Source: Vallitalea sp. (GTDB lineage: Bacteria > Bacillota > Clostridia > Lachnospirales > Vallitaleaceae). Taken from it: a stretch of 64,000 nt of DNA. Shown here piece by piece: positions 9,098 through 17,475 of this stretch. Positions within the stretch are counted from its first letter, which is position 1; each line of letters starts with the position of its first letter. The notes beneath the pieces are model-generated. The model made no database searches, was not told where the DNA came from, and was given only the letters and a program-made list of their open reading frames with translations. The DNA lies in the NCBI RefSeq assembly GCF_025211055.1, contig NZ_JAOARO010000051.1, positions 1-64,000 of the forward strand, read 5' to 3'. The translations under genes were made by a program, and so were the position numbers.

Positions 9098-9706
9098 CTA
9101 ACAGTTTTTTAGTAATTCTAGTATATCTTTCGAATACATATTAATTATTATCTCTGATACTTCTCCTATAGAATATTTATTCATATTATTAATCCAAAAA
9201 CGAATGACGCCTATAAGCCCCGCTGCCATGTATTCAACGTAGATTTTTCTATTGTCTACATTTCTCACCCCAGTTTTTAATTGTGTAGATTTATCTAATC
9301 CTTCACTCATATGATTCTTGATTACATTTGTGAATTTTATGGATAAATACGGTATACTCTCATCTCCTAGTATAATTTTATAAAAATCAATATCTTCTTC
9401 AATAGTCTCAAAAACCTTTTTAATCAATTCATAGAAATCATCATACCCTAAAGTGTCAATTGTATCAATATTACTCTTAGCATTCATACTTTCTTTTAAC
9501 TTGATTAAACACTCCGATGTAAGCTGATCTAGTAAATCATCTTTATCTAAATAATGTAGGTAAAAAGTATTCCGATTAATCATTGCTTCTTCTGCTATAT
9601 CTTGAATAGTGATTTTATTATAGTTTTTCTCCTTAAGCAAATCTAAAAATGCTCTTTTTATAGATTTTTTCGTTCGTACTATCCTTAAATCTATCTTGTT
9701 ACCCAT
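9098..9706 (-). CDS. TetR/AcrR-family regulator
   Basis: A 202-residue repressor. Residues about 10-55 form the TetR helix-turn-helix (RTKKSIKRAFLDLLKEKNYNKITIQDIAEEA, then NRNTFYLHYLDKDDLL). The C-terminal ligand domain is helical and not assignable. It is divergent from the PNPOx-like gene at 9952, with 245 AT-rich bases between that contain short A/T repeats but no clear operator. The partner gene may be its target. Confidence 0.85.
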   Translation of the reverse strand: MGNKIDLRIVRTKKSIKRAFLDLLKEKNYNKITIQDIAEEAMINRNTFYLHYLDKDDLLDQLTSECLIKLKESMNAKSNIDTIDTLGYDDFYELIKKVFETIEEDIDFYKIILGDESIPYLSIKFTNVIKNHMSEGLDKSTQLKTGVRNVDNRKIYVEYMAAGLIGVIRFWINNMNKYSIGEVSEIIINMYSKDILELLKNC

Positions 9707-9951
9707 AAATTCCTCCTATTTAATAGTCACTAATTATATATATGTCTATTATATATCACTTTGACTTATATTAACCATTGTATATTATATCTATATTCTA
9801 TACAATAATTAATATAATTACAAATTTAAGTATGTAATTTATGATTACTCTGGGTATATAAGAATATGAATTGTACAAGATGCATTGTTACGTAAGAAAG
9901 TGAAAATATAATTAGATAAAAAACCAAAAAATAAAAAAGGAGATTAATATT

Positions 9952-10338
9952 ATGAGTAAAGAATTAAATTTTATTAAAGAAAACCCTATGGGATTCTTAG
10001 CAACAGTAGATGAAAATGGAAAGCCTAGAGTAAGAGGCTTTGGGCTTATGATTACCGAGGATAATAGAATACTTTTCGGTACATCAAACAAGAGAAGGAC
10101 TATTAAGCAGCTAAAAGTTAATCCTTATGCAGAATGGATAACAAAGTCTAAAAATTCATCAACACTGAGAATAAGTGGCGATGTAGTTATTGAAGAGGAC
10201 ATGCAAACTAAATTAAACACTATTCAAAATAATCCAGTGATAAAAAAACTTTATGCTGGAAGAGAAGATGAATTTGAAATGTTTTATCTTGACAACGTTG
10301 AATATGACTGGTTTGAAATGATAATACCAATTCAATAG
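9952..10338 (+). CDS. Pyridoxamine 5'-phosphate oxidase-like FMN-binding protein
   Basis: A 128-residue split-barrel protein of the PNPOx-like superfamily (MGFLATVDENGKPRVRGF at the N-terminus, then GTSNKRRTIKQLKVNPYAEW). Members bind FMN or F420/heme and often reduce or sense flavins; the exact reaction here is unknown. AAAAGGAGATT lies just before the ATG. It is followed by its own terminator and is divergent from the TetR gene, a common regulator-target arrangement. Confidence 0.8.
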   Translation: MSKELNFIKENPMGFLATVDENGKPRVRGFGLMITEDNRILFGTSNKRRTIKQLKVNPYAEWITKSKNSSTLRISGDVVIEEDMQTKLNTIQNNPVIKKLYAGREDEFEMFYLDNVEYDWFEMIIPIQ

Positions 10339-10415
10339 AATCTTTAAATATATTTAAGGATTTTAATAAGTGTAATGAAGAAAAACGGGGCAGTGGGAAA
10401 ACAGACAGCCCCAAC

Positions 10416-10454
10416 AAAAGTCAGTATAATTCGTAAGAGTTATGCTGGCTTTTC
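10416..10454 (+). terminator. Rho-independent terminator after PNPOx-like gene
   Basis: Arms AAAAGTCAGTATAA (10416-10429) and TTATGCTGGCTTTT (10440-10453) pair throughout with two G-U pairs. Confidence 0.75.
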
Positions 10455-10462
10455 AATATAAA

Positions 10463-10491
10463 GAAAAAAGATGGCTAACGATAACCATCTT
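10463..10491 (-). terminator. Terminator downstream of ddh (minus strand)
   Basis: On the minus strand AAGATGG (10491-10485) pairs with CCATCTT (10475-10469) and is followed by T residues, about 75 bases after the ddh stop. Confidence 0.7.
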
Positions 10492-10563
10492 CCTTCCGCT
10501 ACATATACATAGTATAATGTAACTATACATGAATACTTATTATAACAATTTTTGTTCTATGAA

Positions 10564-11556
10564 TTATAGTAATTGTTTTCTTAACTCTTCACCAGATTTA
10601 GGTGATAAGTAAGCTAGTGGAATATCAAAAACAGTTTTTGCTCCAGTAGCCCCTTCGTTACTCAATCTATGAATGGCACGTGCATAAGCAACTAAAACAC
10701 TTCCAGTAAGTTCAGGATTACTATCTAATTTTAATGAGAATTCAATGATTTGATTATGTTTGTTATCTTCTCCAGTTTTACCACTGCGGATTACAAATCC
10801 ACCATGAGGCATTTCTGAATGGTTAGCTTTTAACTCCTCTTCACTGATGAAAGTAACATTAGTATCGTAATCAGAGAAATAGTTAGGCATTGTTTTAATC
10901 TCATTTTCTATCTTAGCTTTGTCTGCGCCTTCTTTTGCTACAACATAACAGTCTCTAATGTGTTTTTCACGAGTAGTAAGTTCAGGATTCTCACCAGCTC
11001 TAACTTTTTCTAAAGCACTATCAATAGGAATAGTGTATTGAACAGCACCTTGTACACCTTCTATTCTTCTGATTGCATCAGAATGACCTTGGCTGACACC
11101 ACGACCCCAGAAAGTATAATCATTACCTTCAGGTAGAACACATTGAGATAATAATCTATTCATTGAGAATAAACCTGGATCCCATCCAACTGAAATAATA
11201 CTTAGATTATTATTTGATTTTGCTGCTTCATCAACTGATTCAAAGTATTCAGGAATCTTAGCGTGAGTGTCAAAACTATCAACTGTATTGAACATTTTTG
11301 CAAACTGAGGACCTTGTACAGGAAGATCTGTAGCTGAACCACCACAAAGTATTAATACGTCAATATCATTTTTATATTGTTCTGCATCAGCAATAGATAA
11401 TACATTTACACTATTATCAGCGACTTCTAAAGTTTTTGGGTCTCTTCTAGTGAAAATAGCAGTCAATTGCATATCTGGATTTTGTTTAATTGCAAATTCA
11501 ACGCCTCTTCCTAGATTTCCGTATCCAACAATACCGATTCTAATTATATTTTTCAT
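10564..11556 (-). CDS. ddh: meso-Diaminopimelate D-dehydrogenase
   Basis: A 330-residue NADPH-dependent enzyme that makes meso-diaminopimelate directly from tetrahydrodipicolinate, for lysine and peptidoglycan. The N-terminus shows the Rossmann motif GIVGYGNLGRG and FTRR, followed by VDSFDTHAKIPEYF, WDPGLFSMNRL and GRGVSQGHSDAIRRI, all characteristic of Ddh. Length matches the family. The start is set by AAGGAGG a few bases upstream on the minus strand. It is monocistronic with its own terminator. asd, for an earlier step of the same pathway, lies 15 kb away and is separately transcribed. Confidence 0.95.
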   Translation of the reverse strand: MKNIIRIGIVGYGNLGRGVEFAIKQNPDMQLTAIFTRRDPKTLEVADNSVNVLSIADAEQYKNDIDVLILCGGSATDLPVQGPQFAKMFNTVDSFDTHAKIPEYFESVDEAAKSNNNLSIISVGWDPGLFSMNRLLSQCVLPEGNDYTFWGRGVSQGHSDAIRRIEGVQGAVQYTIPIDSALEKVRAGENPELTTREKHIRDCYVVAKEGADKAKIENEIKTMPNYFSDYDTNVTFISEEELKANHSEMPHGGFVIRSGKTGEDNKHNQIIEFSLKLDSNPELTGSVLVAYARAIHRLSNEGATGAKTVFDIPLAYLSPKSGEELRKQLL

Positions 11557-11997
11557 ATATACCTCCTTGATTTATGTTATTAATTTATATAACCGTAGCA
11601 AATTTTATTGCTTATGACATATGATGCTTACTATAAAATGCAACATAGTCACTTATCTTCTATAAAAAATTATACAATGATAAACTATAAAAGTAAATAA
11701 AAAATTTTATTTCCTGCAATTATTTCAATTATCAAATTAGTACAATTTAAATAATGACATCCAATATCAATTATTAACTGGTATTATTTAACTAGTAAAT
11801 CTGCTGAAAAATATAATAAAATTATAACTAATATAACTAAGTTAAATAACTATCTACCTATTTGAATAAATCTAGCCTATATAATATGAGAAATTATGGA
11901 TAAAATACAAATTGACAATAAATATCTAAAGGAGTAACATTATATTTAAAGTAAATTAATATTTACGCATTTTAATTAGAAAAGGAGTTATTATAAT
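11557..11997 (+). promoter_or_regulatory. Intergenic region between ddh and flavin reductase, with promoter
   Basis: 441 very AT-rich bases between divergent genes. For the plus-strand gene, TTGACA (11912-11917) and TAACAT (11935-11940) are 17 bases apart. AAAGGAG appears before the ATG at 11998. I saw no lysine riboswitch or other structured leader on the ddh side. Confidence 0.5.
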
Positions 11998-12489
11998 ATG
12001 AGAAAAAAACAATTTGTAACAAAATCCAGTTTACAACCTGCACCTAAGGTATTAGTATCTTGTAGAGATAAAGATGGTAAGGATAATGCTCTTGCTGTTG
12101 CTTATTGTGGTAACTGCAGCTATGATCCACCAATGGTTATGGTTGGAATTGTTCCATCAAGACATTCATATCAAATGGTAAAAGATACTAAATGTTTTGT
12201 TGTAAACTTACCAACAAAAGATTATCAAAAAGAATTTGATTATTTAGGCAGTGTAAGTGCAAGAGACGAAGATAAATTAGCTAATATGAATATAAAAACA
12301 GCTGATGCCAGCAAAGTTAATGCACCTATATTAGTAGATTGTCCAGTAAATATTGAATGTACTGTTGTTGATTCAATAATGACAGGTTCACATGAAATGT
12401 TCATAGGAAAAATAGAAAATATTAATGCAGATGAAAATATTGTAAATGAAGATGGAAGTATAGATTACTCTAAGTTAGATTTAATTTAA
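11998..12489 (+). CDS. Flavin reductase family protein (FMN-binding split barrel)
   Basis: A 163-residue protein of the flavin-reductase/flavoredoxin family: QPAPKVLVSCRDKDGKDNA, YDPPMVMVGIVPSRHSY, FVVNLPTKD, and a late GSHEMFIGKIE segment. Family members bind FMN and reduce flavins or carry electrons. The C-terminus ends at DYSKLDLI, at the short end of the family range but not clearly truncated. A strong terminator-like hairpin follows. Confidence 0.85.
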   Translation: MRKKQFVTKSSLQPAPKVLVSCRDKDGKDNALAVAYCGNCSYDPPMVMVGIVPSRHSYQMVKDTKCFVVNLPTKDYQKEFDYLGSVSARDEDKLANMNIKTADASKVNAPILVDCPVNIECTVVDSIMTGSHEMFIGKIENINADENIVNEDGSIDYSKLDLI

Positions 12490-12502
12490 TACATATTCTA
12501 TA

Positions 12503-12579
12503 AAAAATGCACCTATAAGTTGAGATAAGATTATTTATGATTATTCATACATATATTGTATCAATTAGGTGCTTTTTTT
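12503..12579 (+). terminator. Terminator after flavin reductase
   Basis: AAAAAATGCACCTA (from 12503) pairs with TAGGTGCTTTTTT (ending at 12578), with an AT-rich loop that includes partly pairing GTTGA/TCAAT. Confidence 0.6.
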
Positions 12580-12644
12580 ATTTGGAAATATATAAATGCC
12601 ATAAAAAATTATTAATAAAGAAAATTTATAAAATAATCTTAAAA

Positions 12645-12782
12645 TCATATCAAGTTACTGGAGAAATAATACCTATTAACTCAGATGGTACACTAGATAC
12701 TGCTAATAAAGGTATATTGACATACACACAAAAGAGAGAATTCCCAAGAATATATGCTAATCTATTCGATATTGCACCATAA
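12645..12782 (+). pseudogene. 3' fragment of an unidentified gene
   Basis: The last 45 codons before a TAA at 12780-12782 read like conserved protein (SYQVTGEIIPINSDGTLD, then KREFPRIYANLFDIAP). Upstream the frame turns into low-complexity lysine/isoleucine sequence inside and after the preceding terminator, with no plausible start or ribosome-binding site. This looks like the 3' remnant of a deleted gene. I do not recognise the family. Confidence 0.4.
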
Positions 12783-12798
12783 TAATTGTGAAAAGAGT

Positions 12799-12824
12799 AA
12801 AATCCAGCTTATGGCTGGATTTTA
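12799..12824. terminator. Hairpin overlapping the lacI stop codon
   Basis: AAAATCCAGC (12799-12808) and GCTGGATTTT (12814-12823) are perfectly complementary. The minus-strand LacI gene ends at 12822 within this hairpin, which has T residues on both strands and so may work in both directions. Confidence 0.7.
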
Positions 12825-13838
12825 TTCGAAATCAATCTTCTTACAAGATTCCCCAATTACAATTGAAACATCAATTATATCATGAACAGGATTAGATGGT
12901 TTTAAAGTTATAGCTTCGAATAATGACTTAGCTATTTTTTTTATGTCTTGTTTAACAGTTGTAATTCTTGGATAAAAATACGGTGATACGATACCGTCAA
13001 AACCTACAACAGATAAATCATCTGGAACAGAAATATTTAGTTTATAGGCTTCCATAATTAGTCCTTTTGCAATTTGGTCATTAGCACATACAATGGCGGT
13101 TGGTTTTTCATTAAGTGACCAAAAATAATTAAGTGCTTTAACTCCAGTTTCATAATTGAAGTGACCAGTAAAGATATAATCTTCATTAATATATATATCA
13201 TGAGAGCCTAATGATTTGATATAACTGTTCTTACGCTCGGTTGCTGTCTGAAGTTCATCCATAGCACCAGCAAAAGCAATTCTTCTATGATTAAGATTAT
13301 ATAGATAATCAATTAACATCCTAATACCCTTCACATTATCTGAACGTACAGTTGAAAATTTGGTATCTACTGATCTATCCAAACATGCAATGGTCTGCTG
13401 GCTGTCAGAAGATGAATAAAGATCATAATTAACTCCTTCAGTAAGTATTATTCCTGAAGTACGTATGCTTTTACAATAATTAAGATATTCACGTTCTTTA
13501 TCAATATTATTCTCTGTATCACAGATTAATAGAGTATATTTGTTTTTGAAGGCAATCTTATTAAGTTTTTTTACTAAAGATGTAAAAAATGGATTTTCCA
13601 TATCATAAACAAAAATGGCTATTGAATTTGAAGTCTTGGAAAAAAGATTTTTTGCCATCTGATTTGGAACGTAATTATATTCCTGAATAACTGCTATTAC
13701 TCTTTTTCTAACTGCTTCAGATGTGGAATCGGGTGAATTGATAACCCTTGAAACAGTTGCTGTTGAAACACCTGCAATTCTAGCTACGTCTCTAATACCG
13801 AAATATTTCTTTTCATTACTACTCAATTTAATCATCAT
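12822..13838 (-). CDS. LacI-family repressor of the glycyl radical enzyme operon
   Basis: A 338-residue LacI/GalR regulator: N-terminal helix-turn-helix and hinge (GIRDVARIAGVSTATVSRVIN, about residues 14-34) and a periplasmic-binding-protein-like sensor domain (AIFVYDMENPFF, VGFDG, TTVKQDI). It is divergent from the glycyl radical enzyme operon. Near-identical palindromes with TGTAAC half-sites lie in both promoters (13859-13873 and 14060-14073), so it probably represses both itself and the operon until a sugar-like inducer binds. The gene is intact, unlike the second LacI gene at 30467. Confidence 0.9.
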   Translation of the reverse strand: MMIKLSSNEKKYFGIRDVARIAGVSTATVSRVINSPDSTSEAVRKRVIAVIQEYNYVPNQMAKNLFSKTSNSIAIFVYDMENPFFTSLVKKLNKIAFKNKYTLLICDTENNIDKEREYLNYCKSIRTSGIILTEGVNYDLYSSSDSQQTIACLDRSVDTKFSTVRSDNVKGIRMLIDYLYNLNHRRIAFAGAMDELQTATERKNSYIKSLGSHDIYINEDYIFTGHFNYETGVKALNYFWSLNEKPTAIVCANDQIAKGLIMEAYKLNISVPDDLSVVGFDGIVSPYFYPRITTVKQDIKKIAKSLFEAITLKPSNPVHDIIDVSIVIGESCKKIDFE

Positions 13839-13858
13839 CCCTATTTAATTTCTAATTA

Positions 13859-13873
13859 TGTAACAAGTTTACT
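13859..13873. promoter_or_regulatory. Candidate LacI operator at the lacI promoter
   Basis: TGTAACAAGTTTACT closely resembles the perfect palindrome in front of the glycyl radical enzyme, with one extra T in the right half. It lies 21 bases upstream of the lacI start codon, suggesting autoregulation. Confidence 0.55.
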
Positions 13874-14024
13874 ATAAAAATAGTGATAATGCAAGTGGAT
13901 TTGGGGGAAATTAAATTATTGATAATAATCCAATTAAAATAGAAACATTTAGCATATCATTTATCGAAATGTATAAAATAACTGGGTAGCAAGAAAATAA
14001 TATATAGTAATACACAATAAATTG

Positions 14025-14073
14025 TTGACAACACATTTAAATAAGCATATAATAATAATTGTAACAAGTTACA
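14025..14073 (+). promoter_or_regulatory. Promoter and operator of the glycyl radical enzyme operon
   Basis: Consensus TTGACA (14025-14030) and TATAAT (14048-14053) are separated by exactly 17 bases. The perfect palindrome TGTAACAAGTTACA (14060-14073) begins at the expected transcription start, an ideal position for repression by the LacI protein. Confidence 0.8.
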
Positions 14074-14106
14074 TTAAAATAAAATACATATGAAGGTGCT
14101 GATTAT

Positions 14107-16518
14107 GTGAATGATAGAATAACAAAATTGAGAAAAAGATTATTTGAAACTCAGCCAAAGATTTGTTCTGAGAGATGTGTTATTTTTACTGATTCAATGA
14201 AAAAATCTGAAGGATTACCTATTGCCATAAGAAGAGCAGATGGATTCTATGAGGTATTGGATAAAATGTCAATTGTTATATCTGATGATGAGATTATTGT
14301 AGGTAATCAAGCCAAATGGCCAAAATCATCACCAATCTATCTTGAGTATTCATATGAATGGTTGATAGATGAGTTTCATGGTAGTCCCTATTATTTTAAT
14401 GAAAGACCTGGAGATAAATTCTATTATGAAGAGAAAACAAAACAAGAAATTCTCACATGTATTGATTATTGGAAAGGTAAATCATTATATGAGAATTTTA
14501 GGAAAACACTTCCTAAGGAGATCAACGATACTTGGAATGCAGGTATAATTGATGATACTTGGGTATCGGCAGCAGGATTGGGTAATGTCATTGTCGATTA
14601 TAATTTAGTTTTGGAAAAAGGTCTAAAAGATGTTATAGCAAGGATAGAGCAAAAAATATCTGAACTAGACCTAAAAGAACCTGGAAATATCAAGAAAAAG
14701 TGGTTCTTGGAAGGAGCATTAAAAGGAAATCAGGCAGTAGTTAACTTTTCTAATCGAATTGCTTACCAATGTGAGATGAAAGCAAATGAGATAAAAGATA
14801 AAAATCGAAAAAAAGAATTATTAGATTTAGCAAATATATGTAGAAACGTTCCATTAAATCCAGCAAAAACTTTTCATGAAGCAGTTCAATGTATATATTT
14901 AATATTATTGGCAGTGCATCTAGAATCAAATGGTCACGCTATTTCATTAGGCAGATTCGACCAATATGTTTATCCGTTTTATAAAAATGATATAGAAAAA
15001 GGTACTTTGACAAGAGAACAAGGGTTAGAAATTATTGAAGCATTTTTCATTAAATGTAATGAGCTCAATAAACTTCGTTCATGGCCTGATACTGAATTTT
15101 TCCTAGGATATCAAATGTTTATTAACTTAGCTATAGGAGGGCAGACTATAGATGGTAAAGATGCAGTAAATGATATTTCATATCTATGTGTTGAGGCATG
15201 TCAAGATGTAAAGTTATTTACACCTTCTATTTCAATAAAATGGTTTAATAAGACTGATGATGAATTTATGATGAAAGCTTTGGAAGCGGTTATGGTACAT
15301 CAAGGAGGACAGCCGGCATTTTATAATGATAAAGCATTCATGAGGACTTTAGAAAATATGGGTATAGCAAAAGAAGATCTGGTAGATTGGTCGCCAGATG
15401 GCTGTATTGAAGCTTCAATACCTGGTAAATGGGATTTTGCTGCAAAAGGACCTTGGTTAAATGTTGAAAAGATATTAGAAATAACATTGAACGATGGTGT
15501 TGATAAAAAAACAGGAATATTGTTTAAGAAAACCTCTAAGAACATTAGAAATTGTGAATCAACAGAAGAAATATTTAATGAATATAAACAAATGCTTAAG
15601 TTTTTTATGGACCTTCAAGTAATTACCGAACATATTAACGATGAGATTCATGTGCTTAATGATATTAATGCATTCAGAGCTTCTCTAGTTGAAGACTGTA
15701 TTGGCAGGGGATTAGATCTTGTTGAAGGTGGTTCACTATATTCGGCAGATGGAGGACCAACAGCAGGAACCATTAGTGCGGGTGATGCATTAGCAGCCAT
15801 TGATACCATTGTTTTTGATAAAAAATTATTAACAATAGAACAGTTATTACATGCACTAGAAACTAATTTTCAAGATAATAACACTTCACCAAAAGGAGAA
15901 GAAATCAGATTAATATTAAAAAATAAAGCTCCAAAATTCGGTAATGATGATGATATTGTCGATAGCTGGGTAGTTAAATTAGAAGATTTTATAGGTTCTT
16001 CATATAGAAATGATTATAAAAGTTCAAAGCATGGAAAAGGACCTATACCTTGCTGTTACTCGTATAGTCAGAGTCCTGTTACTGGAAATATTGCATTTGG
16101 AAGGTGTATAGGAGCAACTCCTGATGGAAGAAAAAGTGGAGAACCAGTAAATAATGGCATATCTCCTGCTAATGGTACAGAAAAAAATGGAGCAACAGCA
16201 GCATGTAATTCAATAGCTAAATTGCCTAGTATATGGTTCCAAAAAGGTGCAATATTCAATATGAGACTTACCAAATCAGCACTTGCAACAAAAGAAAATA
16301 GAAAGCGAATCATTGATATGGTTAAAGTATTATTTAATAACTATGGTCAGCAGATTCAATTTAATGTTGTTGATGGTGAGATATATAAAGAAGCAATGAA
16401 AAATCCAGAAAAATATAATGATCTAATGGTAAGGGTATCTGGTTATAGTGCACTATTTACTACATTAGTACCAGAAGTTCAGTTGGATGTGATTAATAGA
16501 ACGGAATTAGAAATATAA
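14107..16518 (+). CDS. Glycyl radical enzyme, PFL-like family, substrate unassigned
   Basis: An 803-residue glycyl radical enzyme. The thiyl-forming Cys433 lies in DGCIE (431-435) and the radical Gly779 in RVSGY (776-780). Alignment by eye with the B12-independent glycerol dehydratase of Clostridium butyricum keeps Cys433, Glu435 and the NGHAIS histidine (His277), but the residue matching His164 is Asn160 (GLGNVIVDY) and the one matching Asp447 is Lys447 (GKWDFAAK). The GKW motif after the cysteine instead resembles other dehydratase/lyase members such as the hydroxyproline dehydratase group. The start is GTG with AAGGTG upstream. The operon order is enzyme, activase, kinase, aldolase. A diol dehydratase role in deoxysugar breakdown fits the neighbours but not the pocket. 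Confidence 0.9.
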   Translation: MNDRITKLRKRLFETQPKICSERCVIFTDSMKKSEGLPIAIRRADGFYEVLDKMSIVISDDEIIVGNQAKWPKSSPIYLEYSYEWLIDEFHGSPYYFNERPGDKFYYEEKTKQEILTCIDYWKGKSLYENFRKTLPKEINDTWNAGIIDDTWVSAAGLGNVIVDYNLVLEKGLKDVIARIEQKISELDLKEPGNIKKKWFLEGALKGNQAVVNFSNRIAYQCEMKANEIKDKNRKKELLDLANICRNVPLNPAKTFHEAVQCIYLILLAVHLESNGHAISLGRFDQYVYPFYKNDIEKGTLTREQGLEIIEAFFIKCNELNKLRSWPDTEFFLGYQMFINLAIGGQTIDGKDAVNDISYLCVEACQDVKLFTPSISIKWFNKTDDEFMMKALEAVMVHQGGQPAFYNDKAFMRTLENMGIAKEDLVDWSPDGCIEASIPGKWDFAAKGPWLNVEKILEITLNDGVDKKTGILFKKTSKNIRNCESTEEIFNEYKQMLKFFMDLQVITEHINDEIHVLNDINAFRASLVEDCIGRGLDLVEGGSLYSADGGPTAGTISAGDALAAIDTIVFDKKLLTIEQLLHALETNFQDNNTSPKGEEIRLILKNKAPKFGNDDDIVDSWVVKLEDFIGSSYRNDYKSSKHGKGPIPCCYSYSQSPVTGNIAFGRCIGATPDGRKSGEPVNNGISPANGTEKNGATAACNSIAKLPSIWFQKGAIFNMRLTKSALATKENRKRIIDMVKVLFNNYGQQIQFNVVDGEIYKEAMKNPEKYNDLMVRVSGYSALFTTLVPEVQLDVINRTELEI

Positions 16519-16542
16519 TGTTAAGTTATGGAGCTGATTTAT

Positions 16543-17451
16543 ATGGAGACAGCAAGAGTTTTTAATATTGAAAGATTTGCAACAGAAGATGGCGAAGGTA
16601 TAAGAACAGTAGTCTTTCTAAAAGGTTGTGAGTTAAGGTGTAAATGGTGTGCTAATCCTGAATCGCAAGCATTTAGAAGAGAAATATTATTGAAAAAAGC
16701 TCCATGTACTAATTGTGGTAAATGTATGGAAGTATGTAATCAAAAAGCTATAGATCTAAGAGAAGGGTTTGGTTTCATAACAAATACTAGTCTATGCAAT
16801 TACTGTGAAAGATGCGTTGATTATTGTATCAATAATGCAAGGTGTGTAGTGGGTATAGATATGAGTGTTGATGAAGTAATTAAGGAAGTTCTAAAAGATA
16901 AAAAATACTATAAGATGTCAGGTGGCGGTATTACTTTCAGCGGAGGAGAACCATTATTCTATAGTAGATTCATAAAAGAGTGTAGCAAAATATTAAAAGA
17001 ATATAATATCACCACACTAGTAGAAACTTGTGGACATATAGATAATAAGAATATAAGAGAAATATGTAATTTCGTGGATTACATTTTCTATGATATTAAA
17101 CACATGAATAGTGATAAACATAAGGAATTGACAGGTATAGATAATGAACTTATCATAAATAATTTAATATGGCTATCAAATAATTATAAAGGTAAATTAT
17201 CTGTAAGATATCCTTACATTCCAGGATGCAATGATGATGCTGATTCAATAAAACTGTTTTTAGATTTCATCCAAACATTAGATAATATTAAAGAAGCTGT
17301 TTTCTTGCCTTATCACAGATTAGGAATGCCAAAATATGAAGGGTTAGGAAGAAAATACGAGATGGGTGATATGAAGTCATTAACGACAAACGCTCTAAAA
17401 TGTATTAGTCATATGTTTAAAGATTATGATTTTCATGTAAAAATCGTATAA
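16543..17451 (+). CDS. Glycyl radical enzyme activating enzyme (radical SAM)
   Basis: A 302-residue radical-SAM activase that installs the glycyl radical on the preceding enzyme. The SAM cluster motif is C29-x3-C33-x2-C36 (GCELRCKWC). It is followed by two ferredoxin-type motifs (CTNCGKCMEVC and CNYCERCVDYC) for two extra [4Fe-4S] clusters, as in activases of the dehydratase and decarboxylase groups and unlike the pyruvate formate-lyase activase. GGAG at 16530-16533 favours ATG 16543 over the in-frame ATG at 16528. It lies 24 bases after the enzyme gene. Confidence 0.93.
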   Translation: METARVFNIERFATEDGEGIRTVVFLKGCELRCKWCANPESQAFRREILLKKAPCTNCGKCMEVCNQKAIDLREGFGFITNTSLCNYCERCVDYCINNARCVVGIDMSVDEVIKEVLKDKKYYKMSGGGITFSGGEPLFYSRFIKECSKILKEYNITTLVETCGHIDNKNIREICNFVDYIFYDIKHMNSDKHKELTGIDNELIINNLIWLSNNYKGKLSVRYPYIPGCNDDADSIKLFLDFIQTLDNIKEAVFLPYHRLGMPKYEGLGRKYEMGDMKSLTTNALKCISHMFKDYDFHVKIV

Positions 17452-17475
17452 CATAAAAATACAAGGGAGGTTAAT

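Noticed and set aside
11557-11997. Lysine riboswitch in front of ddh
   Set aside because: Considered because ddh makes the lysine precursor, but I could not find the conserved L-box motifs.
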